DNA of 64,000 bases, from the NCBI GenBank assembly GCA_022495995.1, contig JAFEMH010000524.1, positions 310,001 through 374,000 of the forward strand, given 5' to 3'. A model generated the notes under the pieces. It saw only the letters and a program-made list of their open reading frames with translations. It had not been told where the DNA came from and ran no database searches. The position numbers and the translations under genes were made by a program. This DNA comes from Adenophora triphylla var. japonica. Lineage: Eukaryota > Streptophyta > Magnoliopsida > Asterales > Campanulaceae. The first letter of the stretch is position 1; the number at the start of each line of letters is the position of its first letter. Of this stretch, positions 54,646 through 64,000 are shown piece by piece.

Positions 54646-54933
54646 CTCCCTCTGTCCCGTTCGAAAGGGCACAAATTTTCTTTTTAGGCGTCCCATTTAA
54701 AAGGGCACAACCCAAAAATGAAAATTTTTTTATTACTTCTTTATTTGTGAGACCCACTTGTCATACTTTCACAATAAATATTCACTAACTATTCTCTACC
54801 CCACTTTCTCTTTTCTACATCACCTTTCACTCACAACATTTATTCCGCTATACACTTTTTCTCTTTCATACATCACTTTTCTTAATTCCCGTGCAAGGCA
54901 CAAGTTTTGCCCTTTCGAACGGGACGGAGGAAG
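54646..54933. mobile_element. Stowaway-like MITE
   Basis: Ends CTCCCTCTGTCCCGTTCGAA and inverse TTCGAACGGGACGGAGGAAG, TA on both sides, 288 bp. The inverted ends extend over GAAAGGGCACAA/TTTTGCCCTTTC. Best preserved of the three. Confidence 0.88.
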
Positions 54934-55244
54934 TATATAAAAAGTACTAGCATCTACAATAGCTAATATCTAATTAATGATTCTAATTTTAATTTTCATA
55001 TTATTAAATTTATTTCACATTTAAAATATTTTGACTAATTAAATCTTTTTTATAATTAAATATAAAATGAAAAGTGAATAAAAAAAGTTCCAAGAGTCAC
55101 GAAAATAAGAAGAGTTGAAAAGTGATAAAAGAAAGAGTTGGTCTTATAAAAAACGCGTTTTTCCTTAAGATAAGGAAAAATGTGTTTTTTCAAAGCTGGG
55201 CATTATTATCTTCGGCGACGATGTCGACGACCTTCTGAGCGGCC

Positions 55245-55406
55245 ATGGCTCTTCTCTCTTCTTCTTCTTCATCTACAAATCCGACGTCTCTTGAATCTGC
55301 TCCAACTACAAAAAACCTTTTCTCTTCCGACATCATTGTCATCGACGGCGACGGTATGTATTTCCGGCCACCAGAAATGCCTCCAGCAAACATGGCCTTT
55401 CAATGA
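55245..55406 (+). CDS. Small ORF, 53 residues, unknown (possible captured exon)
   Basis: MALLSSSSSSTNPTSLESAP to PPEMPPANMAFQ*. Ser-rich start, then FSSDIIVIDGDGMYFRPP. Codon use and CT-rich context resemble a 5' exon of a plant gene. The opposite strand is open for 67 codons as well (55,393-55,190). I do not recognise either. A second GC-richer frame lies at 56,449-56,661 with a duplicated CGGAGAACGATCGGAGCTTG. Confidence 0.25.
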   Translation: MALLSSSSSSTNPTSLESAPTTKNLFSSDIIVIDGDGMYFRPPEMPPANMAFQ

Positions 55407-55539
55407 ATCTGGAGTCCATGATTGACGCAATATTAGTATTTTTGGGATTTTATTATGAAATTAAACCTTAGATGCAAGCGTGTGAATCTTTTGAAAATTT
55501 GTGTGCAATTTTGTTCCGATTTGTGATTTAATAATTGAG

Positions 55540-56245
55540 TACCAGTGTTGTAGATAAAGAGTGCCAGCGTTGGACATAGAAAGTGCCAGTGTTGTAGATA
55601 AAGAGTGCCAGCGTTGGACATAGAAAGTGCCGGTGCATGGGTGTAATTAGATGCCAGTGCATGTGTGTTGGAGTGTCAGTGCATGTGTTTTGGAGTGCTA
55701 GTGCATGTGTTTATGAGTGCCAGCAAAAAAGAGTACCAGTGTTAGTGTTTGATGACCAGTGATTTTATACTGGCGTTTTATAAACATGAAACTGACACTT
55801 TTTTACATTGATACTGGCAGTTATTAAAAGTGTCAGTGGTAGTGTTAATAATTGCCAGCCATTACACTGGCACTTTTTTACATTGATACTGGCACTTATA
55901 AAAGTGCCCGTTGTAGTATCAATAAGTGCCAGTGTAAAAAAGTGCTAGTGCATGTATATTAAGTGACTTTATAAACTAACACTGGCACTTGGTTACACTA
56001 ACACTGGCACTTTGTTAAACTAACACTGGCACTTGTTTTACACTAACACCAGCACTTTGATGCACTAACACTGGCACTTTATTACACTAACACTGGCACT
56101 TTTTTACACTGGCACTGGCACTTTGTTACACATGCACTGGCACTAAGTTTCTGGACAAAGAGAGCTTTTAACTGGCACTTTTTTAGACGTGCACTGGTAC
56201 ATTTTTACCATAACCCTGGCAGTTAGTTATACAACTACTGGCAAT
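55540..56245. repeat. Array of AGTGCCA / TGGCACT words
   Basis: About 35 copies of AGTGCCAGTG or its inverse CACTGGCACT at irregular spacing. Mostly AGTGCCA orientation up to about 55,730, mixed to 55,930 and TGGCACT orientation from 55,980 on. The left part includes an exact 48-bp-scale duplication (GTTGTAGATAAAGAGTGCCA GCGTTGGACATAG units). This is a cluster of a possible protein-binding word inside a transposon. Confidence 0.85.
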
Positions 56246-56729
56246 TATTTAGACCAAATTCACATAATTCTCAATTGAATTGATCCAAACTTCAGCAAAT
56301 TAAACCCTTTATCCACACAATTGAAGGACATTCTGTTTATCCAACGAAATAACGAAGAGCAATGGAATCAAATCACACAGTTATCTCCAATCAATTATGT
56401 ACCAATCAATAAAGTACCAATCAATTATGTAACGAAGCAGAGTAGACAATGGACATTAATGGCGGAACTAGGGCACGAATTGTAGGCTATAAAATACTCA
56501 AACTGAGTGAACGCCGGAGAACGATCGGAGCTTGGCGCCGGAGAACGATCGGAGCTTGGGATGGCCGAATTTCAGATGGGAACTGGTCGGCGACTCGGCG
56601 GTGCAATAAGAAGGCGCAGTCGCGCAAAGAAAGTGGCAGAGCGCGACGGGTTTTACGGTAATTTTAAAACACGTTTTTTCATAAGCTTAACAAAAAACGC
56701 ATTTTTTACAAGTTTTTTGCTAAAAGAAA

Positions 56730-57500
56730 TAAAATAAAAAAAACAGTGTATATTTATTTACTTATGAAAGGAACAAATTTTGATACCTATAGAAAAGAGG
56801 TAGTATCTCAATGGTTAAATGCATAGCTATCATATTTTGATTTTGGTGACCCTTAAAAATGGTCACCGAAAATACATTCTCTAGTAATGTTTGTAAGGAG
56901 CCATTTGATTAAAATTTGATCACATCTCTCATTTTAATACTTATTTATGATTGAAATTAAATTTGTAATAAAGATTTTTTATTGAATCAAATAAATTCTG
57001 ATCATTGACGGCAATGCATAAAGCGTGACAAATTTTAGACTGATTTATGTAGCCAACTGCATCGCAAGAGCGACTCCAAAGAGCACGAGTCTAGTAGGGT
57101 CCGAAACTCGCTTCATTAATACTAAACATGATATAAACATATTATGATATCATTTATATAGAAATTATATAAAACTAAATTTGTAAAATCTTTAATTTAT
57201 TAAATGAAAATAGGTTTATGAGGTCGAGAATATTCAATTTAGAACTATGAATGGAGTATATCTATGTGTTATTAATCCAAGTCCCCAAGTTAAATTTTGG
57301 AATTTATTCAAAAATTGGAATATTCCCTTTTGGAAATAGACTTGTACAAGTAAAAAAGTGCACCAGCTAACAGCTTCTAAGAAATTGCATGGTGTGCCAA
57401 ATTTATCACGTGAGCATATGCATGATGCTAACGAAATGGGATGATTGCGATAAAATAACTAACTTCACTACAAAAATGGATCTTCTTTACTGTCTTTGCT
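56730..57500. other. Non-coding AT-rich stretch
   Basis: No gene or repeat family recognised. ATTTTGATACCT at 56,775 resembles ATTTTGATACCTTTA at 54,563, outside the MITEs. Confidence 0.4.
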
Positions 57501-57502
57501 CA

Positions 57503-57507
<5 letters not shown>

Positions 57508-57574
<67 letters not shown>
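57508..57574. repeat. (TC)n microsatellite
   Basis: About 28 TC units followed by five CA units. Confidence 0.97.
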
Positions 57575-57575
<1 letters not shown>

Positions 57576-57596
57576 AAGTCAAATGTGGACTCCAAG

Positions 57597-58102
57597 TAGG
57601 GCTGTAAACGAATCGAGCCGAGCTTTTGAAGTTTCGAGCTCGTTAACTTTTAAACGAGCTTGAGCTTTTCTCTAGCTCGAGCACAGAATGCCTGTTCGAG
57701 CTCGGCTCGAATCAAGTTTCGAGGTTTTCGTGAGCTGGCTCGCGAGCTTTTCGTGAGCTGCTCGAACTCGAGTATTAACGAGTCGAGCTCGAGCTTCGAC
57801 TTATTTTTTGAAAAAAAATCTGAAATCAAATGAGCTTTTAACGAGCCGAGCTCGAGCTTCGATATATATATACTAAAATTCATTCGAGCTTTTAACGAGC
57901 AGAGCCCGAGTCGAGCTCAAACGAGTCGATCTCGAACAGAGCTCGTCAAACATACGAGCCGAACACGAGCCGGACTCGAAAAAAATGACAAGCTTGAAAA
58001 TCGGTTCGAGCTCGAGCTCACCTCGAGCCCACTCGAACTCGAGCTTTTTTCGAGCTGAGCCCGAGCCGAGCTCGAACAGGCTCGTTTCGTGTAACAGCCC
58101 TA
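57597..58102. mobile_element. hAT-type MITE with GAGCTCGA repeats, 506 bp
   Basis: TIR TAGGGCTGT(A)AACGA/TCGTGTAACAGCCCTA and an exact 8-bp target duplication ACTCCAAG (57,589-57,596 and 58,103-58,110), as for hAT elements. The interior is built of dozens of CGAGCTCGAG words in both orientations. No transposase. Confidence 0.92.
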
Positions 58103-58125
58103 ACTCCAAGTAATCAATCATCAGT

Positions 58126-58697
58126 TAGGGTCTGTTCGATAAAACTTAAAATTAAGTTCTGCAAAATTAGAACTGAAAAAGTAGAGATGAAAACATTAAT
58201 TTACTGAATAATAAGAGTTTAAGTTTGTTTGATAATGACACTTCATTTATATCTTAACACAATTAAAATTTCAATTAACACTAAAAAAAATTGCTTGAAT
58301 TATTTTCTTCTCTTATTTGTTTTTCTTATTTTCTAAAATAAATTTTCTTATTTCTTAAAAATAAAAATATAATATTTCAATAGCTTGAAAATTATATAAT
58401 AAATAAATTATTTGTTATAAAGAAGTATCTCACCAAAAGAAGTTTTAGTTATAACAAAATATAAATAAATTAAACATGTTGATAGATGGATTTGAACCCA
58501 TTCCCTTTTCTTCATTTATCCCCCTCTTACTTTGTTAAGAGCTATTTTTAAAACTCTCATATTGAGCTTAAAATTAATAGCTATTTTTAAGACATTCTTA
58601 ATTTTTTAAGTGATTTGATATTTCTTTACAAACAAGCTTAATCTCGTAATCTTTTAAAATGTTAAGAATTAAAAGTTTAATTTGGTTACCAAACATG
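58126..58697. repeat. AT-rich TIR-type repeat, copy A
   Basis: Begins TAGGGTCTGTTCGATAAAAC and ends about AATTTGGTTACCAAAC. The first end is the inverse of GTTTTACCAAACAGACCC at 60,290-60,307 and the other end the inverse of GTTTGGTAACCCAATTATGC at 60,320. One unit of a repeat family in opposite orientation to the two copies to the right. No coding capacity. Confidence 0.55.
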
Positions 58698-59264
58698 CAC
58701 GCACTTAGACCCTCTCTACATTCACATTCTAATTTAATTTTACCAGGAAACACACAGACTAAACATATTGGCCCAGATTTTAGACATGCTGCAAACAAAA
58801 TTCAAAATGTAACTCCTAATCAAATTTTAATTTGTACAATTTATTTAATTATAAGATATAACTCTTATACTATAAATGTCATTTCACACTCATAAAATGT
58901 AACACATGCAACATAAGATTTTATTCATGGTAAATGTAATTCAGATACTATAGAAATCAGAATCGATAATTTCCCTCTTCCAGGGATTCAAATCTATTTT
59001 CTTTTACTAATTTTTAAGATTTAGCCACATAGAAATTCTGTGTTATTGAGGAAGAAATGAATTTATCAATTTTTATTAGCACACCAAACATTGTGTAAAT
59101 CCACCAACTCCTTTGGTTTAATAAAGGTTTTCAGATTGGTCCCTCTCCGAGAGATGTATGAATGGGATTTTTATCAACACGTTACCGTTGAAATTCACTA
59201 TGCCATATAGCGAGTTTAGTTTAATTAGGGTTAATCTCATTGGCGTTTAATTGGTAATTAAAAG

Positions 59265-59331
59265 TAACCTAAATCGCTACACCGTGTAGCGATTTCACTC
59301 AGTCATGAAATTTGCTATACGGTGTAGCGAG
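59265..59331. promoter_or_regulatory. Cluster of related dyads around GCTACACCGTGTAGC
   Basis: TCGCTACACCGTGTAGCGAT (59,272-59,291) is a perfect dyad except for its outermost base. CTATACGGTGTAGCGAG follows 30 bp later and CTATGCCATATAGCGAG lies 70 bp before (59,200-59,216). Function unknown. Confidence 0.35.
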
Positions 59332-59404
59332 TTCTAAAAAAAAAAAAAACACAGCATCTTACAATCTTTGTAAACGTAAAGAAGTAAAAAAAAAAAAAAA
59401 CCTA

Positions 59405-59934
59405 AGGAGTCGTTTGGTAGGCAGTGTTACCTTCGGATTGGATTAATAATACAGCAGCATCTTTTATTTTAAGTGGGCAAGGAGTAGCTTAACAAGGTAA
59501 GAGGTGAAATGAATGAGAAAAAAAGGTAAATTTGAATCACTTAAATAATTAAGATTGTCTTTAAAAAGGCTATTAATTTTAAGTGGGCAAGGAGTAGCTT
59601 AACAAGGTAAGAGGTGGAAAGAATGAGAAAAAAAGGAAATGAGTTCAAATCCACAAATCAACATATTTTATTTATTTATTTATTGTTACTTCCTTTTGTT
59701 GAAATATTTTTTCTTTTCATACAAATTATATTTGACCAAGTATGAAAATATAATTTTTTTAATATTCACATTTAATAATATTTTTATTAAAGTATCATTA
59801 TATAATTTTTTTAATTATTTGTCAACATTTTAACATTTGTGATCATATTTACCAAACTAATCAAGATAAATATTATTATGGGATAAAGAAAGTACAAATA
59901 AAAATATTTAAATATTATAAGATTAAAATTTACT

Positions 59935-60001
<67 letters not shown>

Positions 60002-60006
60002 TTAAT

Positions 60007-60094
<88 letters not shown>

Positions 60095-60308
60095 TATATG
60101 TCAATAATGAATTTATTTTATTATAAAATCATAAATATTATTCATATAATATTTTAAATGTTGAGTTGAAATTCTGAAAATTCAGATGTAAGTGATTTGT
60201 CATTATCAAACAAACATAAGTCTTCAAAATTCAGCAACTTAATGATTTCAGCTCTTAATTTTCAGCTCTACATTTTCAGAGCTTAATTTTCAGTTTTACC
60301 AAACAGAC
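59405..60308. repeat. AT-rich TIR-type repeat, copy C
   Basis: Runs from GAGTCGTTTGGTAGGCAG to GTTTTACCAAACAGACCC. Shares with copy B the blocks AATTTTAAGT, CTTTTGTTGAAATATTTT, AAATTCAGCAACTTAAT and TTTCAGAGCTTAA. It holds a duplicated AGTGGGCAAGGAGTAGCTTA unit and an AAT microsatellite. Probably a MITE-type or hAT-like family. Confidence 0.5.
59936..60093. repeat. (AAT)n microsatellite
   Basis: About 50 ATA/AAT units with one ATTAATATT interruption at 60,000. Confidence 0.97.
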
Positions 60309-60931
60309 CCTTAGGACTTGTTTGGTAACCCAATTATGCTTTTAATTTGGAATACTTTAAGAGATTAAAAAGTTAAGCATGTTAATTTGGTAAGGTAAAT
60401 TGCAATCACTTAATTAATTAAGATTGTCTTATTAAAAATGCTATTAATTTTAAGTTGAAAATGAGTAGCTTAAGCAATTAAGAGGGAGAAAGAAAGAGTT
60501 AAAAATGGAATAAGTTCAAATTCATCCAACAACTATTTTATTTATATATTAAATGATACTTTCTTTTGTTGAAATATTTTAACTTTTCATATAAATTATA
60601 TTTGATCTAGTATTAAAATGTAATTTTATTTATAGTAAACTATTGATATTAATAATATTTTAATAGAGTATTATAATTATTATTATTTTCATTTTTTGTC
60701 AAAGTTTAGACAAATTTATCAAAATAATTAACAAGATAAATTTAATTATAGGTCAAAGAAAGTACTAATAAAAAATATTTAAATATTATGAAATATAATC
60801 TAATTATAATAATAGTGATGTATATGTTGAAGACTTTATTTTATTATACACTCATTAAGATTACTCAAATAATTTTTTGAATGTTAAGTTCAAATTTTAA
60901 ATAAATTCAGATATAAGTATTTTGTCATTAC

Positions 60932-62126
60932 TAGGGGTGTAAGCGGTTTAGCTCAAACCGCGGTTTGAGACCGAGCCGAGCTAAACCGTGGGGTTTAGCT
61001 CGGTTTTTTTATTTGAGTGGTTTAGCTCGGTTTGAAAAAATGCCAAACCGAGCGGTTCGGTTTAGCTTGCGGTTTGAGGGTGCCGAGCTGAGCCGAACCG
61101 AGCCGAGCTAAACCGTTTAGCTTTCAAACCGAGCTACGAGACCGAGCTACGAAACCGAGCTACGAGACCGAGCTACGAGACCGACCTACGAAACCGAGCT
61201 ATGAAGTCAAACCAAACCACCATAAACCACCTCAAACTTCTGATTGATCAAGTCCATCAGATGATTGTATTCAGCACCAGACATTGACACATGATTCTTC
61301 TCATGTTGCACTTCACTTGTGCCTCGTGGATACATAACAACATTAGATTGAGTTGTATGTGGCTTGTACTTCAAATTCTTGGGCATTTTGGCTGGATCAG
61401 GTTTAAATCCATAGAGTTTGTACCAAGATGGAAAACCAAGCACAAAGAAGCAATTGTCCTTTTGATGTCCTGTTCCTCCACAAAAATCACACAACAGGTT
61501 AGATTTGGGAAGAAACCTTCTGTTATAATTGCCACCATTGATATTGTTGCCAGCATTTTGTCCATTATAGCCACTGCTCTTACTCTTTGCAGCAGTGTGA
61601 GCATTCCATGTGAAGAATGCAGTAGTATTATCCTGCATATTTATGGCTTGTTGTATTGGAGAACATTCCCTCAATTTCTCATCTTGAAGTAACAAGGACA
61701 ACGTTACACTTATGCTTGGCAATGGAGATTTAGTCAATATAGTGCTTCTTATACCAGAAATGATTCATCCAGACCAATAAGAAACTGTGTCACCTTCTGC
61801 AAATTAGTGTATTCCTCTAATATCTGTGCTACTCCACAAGTACAGTCACAACTGCAGTGAGGCAAGTTATTGATCTCTTCAAATTCATCCCAAACAATCC
61901 TGCATTTGTTTTGGGATCTATGCTTATGACAAAATGTAATTGTAAATTTGTTTGGTTGATTCAAACCGCGGTTCAAACCGAGCTAAACCGAGCTAAACCG
62001 ATTTAGCTCAGCTCGGTTCGATTTTTTTTTTAGCTCAGCTCGGTTTGGAATTTTTCCAAACCGATACTAGCGGTTTGGCTCCTAAATTTGTCCAAACCGA
62101 GCTAAACCGAACCATTTACACCCCTA
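60932..62126. mobile_element. hAT-like non-autonomous element carrying a copia gag fragment, 1,195 bp
   Basis: TIRs TAGGGGTGTAAGCGGTTTAG and inverse CCATTTACACCCCTA, with an exact 8-bp target duplication GTCATTAC (60,924-60,931 and 62,127-62,134). Both ends are made of AAACCGAGC/GCTCGGTTT words, a different word from the other hAT MITE but with a related terminal TAGGG(G/C)TGTAA. The middle (about 61,205-61,960) is foreign retrotransposon sequence. Confidence 0.92.
61207..61976 (-). pseudogene. Ty1/copia Gag fragment inside the hAT-like element
   Basis: Minus strand. 61,976-61,749 reads RIVWDEFEEINNLPHCSCDC, GVAQILEEYTNLQKVTQFLI and GLDESFLV, the copia gag middle. After a break at about 61,745 the frame continues SPLPSISVTLSLLLQDEKLR and then, at 61,520-61,430, the zinc knuckle CDFCGGTGHQKDNCFFVLGF and PSWYKLYGF. 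These are the typical UBN2/copia Gag blocks in order. The zinc knuckle keeps C-C-H-C. No protease or RT follows, so it is a captured fragment and not a copia element. Confidence 0.88.
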
Positions 62127-62246
62127 GTCATTACCAAACAAACTGGATTCTTAAAATTCAGCAACTTAATAATTTCAGATCTATATTTTTCAGCTCTATA
62201 TTTTCAGAGCTTAAATTTCAGTTTTACCAAACAGGCCCTTATGCGT

Positions 62247-63331
<1,085 letters not shown>

Positions 63332-64000
63332 ATAAGTGTCTAAGTAAGTGAGAAGGGAGAAGAAGAAGAAAAGGTTGTCATTGCCATCATCAAATCCAAA
63401 ATTTTTACCATCTAATTTTGCTATTGTAGGTTTACATCAAAGTTTATCATTCTTCATTGTTGATGATTTTGCTTTGATTTGGGTATTTGTTGAAATAGAG
63501 TATTTGATTTGATTAGGGTATATGCTTTGATTTTGTTACTTGTTGAAATATGGTATATGATTTGATTATTTTGCTTTGAATTTGATACTTGTTGAAGTAG
63601 TCTTAAAAATAGGGTTGTTGTAATGTTAAAATTTTGAGGTTTGAACTAAATTTTTAAGCTATTTTAAGCACTTTAAAATTAGGTTTTTGCTTAGTGTTGG
63701 TCCCAAAGGTGGCAACAAGGGTGAAAATACAGCTAGAGGGGGAGGTGAATAGCTGTTACAAATTTTTCGCCCTCTTATAAAAACTAAACCTCTTGCTTAC
63801 AAAATTCTCTTGCAGTTGATAATAGACTGCAAGTGATAGTGTAAAATGCACAGCGGAATTATAGAGTATAAAGCGGTTTTAGAGGCGGTTTGTAAAATGC
63901 GGTTTTGATATGCGGTTTTGGGAAGTGCAGTTTTACAAACACGTGTGGTTTTGACTTTGTTAACTCCAAACACTTATTTCACAATAATGGATAACTATAT
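63332..64000. other. End of window, no gene recognised
   Basis: TTTGATTTGGGTATTTGTTGAAATA-type sequence is repeated three times at 63,475-63,600 (in pieces). CTAGAGGGGGAGGTGAATAG at 63,732-63,751 resembles a sequence often met beside large copia-type LTR elements, so another element may begin here. Confidence 0.35.

Larger units (their letters stand above)
55134..56720. mobile_element. Non-autonomous MULE-type element with AGTGCCA/TGGCACT array, 1,587 bp
   Basis: Flanked by a 9-bp direct repeat TAAAAGAAA (55,125-55,133 and 56,721-56,729), the duplication size of Mutator-like elements. Within the ends, inverted blocks CTTATAAAAAACGCGTTTTT (left) and its relative AAAAACGCATTTTTTACAAG (right) match for about 50 bp with several mismatches at equal distance from the borders; the first 8 bp of the ends do not match well. 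No transposase. It contains an array of 7-bp words and two short open frames that may be captured gene pieces (Pack-MULE). Confidence 0.7.
60312..62243. repeat. AT-rich TIR-type repeat, copy B, split by an hAT-like element
   Basis: Begins GGACTTGTTTGGTAACCC and ends GTTTTACCAAACAGGCCC. The hAT-like element 60,932-62,126 interrupts it. Aligning with copy C without that insert gives a continuous match across the junction (TTTGTCATTAC|CAAACAAAC). Confidence 0.55.

Noticed and set aside
55134..56720. CACTA element (because of the repeated CACTGGCACT words)
   Set aside because: Ends are not CACTA/TAGTG and the duplication is 9 bp, not 3.
58480..58530. Possible tRNA-like segment (GGATTTGAACCCA)
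   Set aside because: Has a T-loop-like string only; no acceptor stem, anticodon arm or D arm could be built.

Overview
This window is nuclear DNA from a flowering plant, most likely a eudicot. It holds plant-specific transposon families (CACTA/En-Spm, Stowaway and hAT MITEs, a Mutator-like element, Tat-type and chromovirus-type Ty3/gypsy elements, a Helitron end), GT-AG introns, TTTAGGG-like heptamers, and fragments of plant genes (AINTEGUMENTA-like, CaM-dependent NAD kinase, TLC domain, dnaJ-like). I see no intact host gene, no rRNA or tRNA gene and no prokaryotic feature. The species cannot be told from the sequence.

1-33,150: Tat/Ogre-like Ty3/gypsy mosaic. Minus-strand extra ORFs (a decayed DUF7745-like ORF and a well-preserved plant-mobile-domain gene with phase-0 introns) lie beside a 41-bp tandem repeat and an LTR (about 5,265-6,183) followed by a TGGCGACTC primer-binding site. 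Plus-strand gag-pol follows (zinc finger, protease, RT, two RNases H, integrase) with many transition-type stops. The integrase is split at 10,400 by a 20,993-bp CACTA element (CACTA-1, 10,401-31,393; TIR CACTACCAGAAA; target duplication ATA). CACTA-1 carries a broken TNP2-type transposase gene, a nearly intact Ptta-type gene, a captured AINTEGUMENTA-like fragment, another DUF7745/PMD-like ORF, a long foldback and telomere-like heptamer arrays. A second CACTA (CACTA-2, 13,618-18,625; target duplication TCT) with its own minus-strand Ptta gene is nested in it. After CACTA-1 the integrase resumes, followed by tandem repeats and a truncated antisense ORF.

33,150-40,500: a piece of a minus-strand LTR element, then a same-strand row of gene fragments (a J-domain first exon, a TLC-domain gene, a CaM-dependent NAD kinase pseudogene) and the end of a Helitron helicase with a canonical Helitron 3' terminus at 39,265. 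Helitron capture is a reasonable but unproven reading.

40,500-53,000: a Tekay-like LTR split by a complete but defective chromovirus-type element (41,671-47,198, two LTRs, iMet PBS, PPT, Gag, Pol). Then an antisense Transposase_28/coiled-coil ORF and an LTR of Tat type.

53,000-64,000: AT-rich DNA with small DNA transposons. These are three Stowaway-type MITEs, a MULE-type element with 9-bp target duplication and an AGTGCCA/TGGCACT array, an hAT MITE with 8-bp duplication and GAGCTCGA repeats, an hAT-like element carrying a copia gag fragment, several TIR-like AT-rich repeats and two long AAT microsatellites.

Layering gives a relative history: Tat element, then CACTA-1, then CACTA-2; and Tekay-like LTR, then chromovirus; and AT-rich repeat, then hAT.
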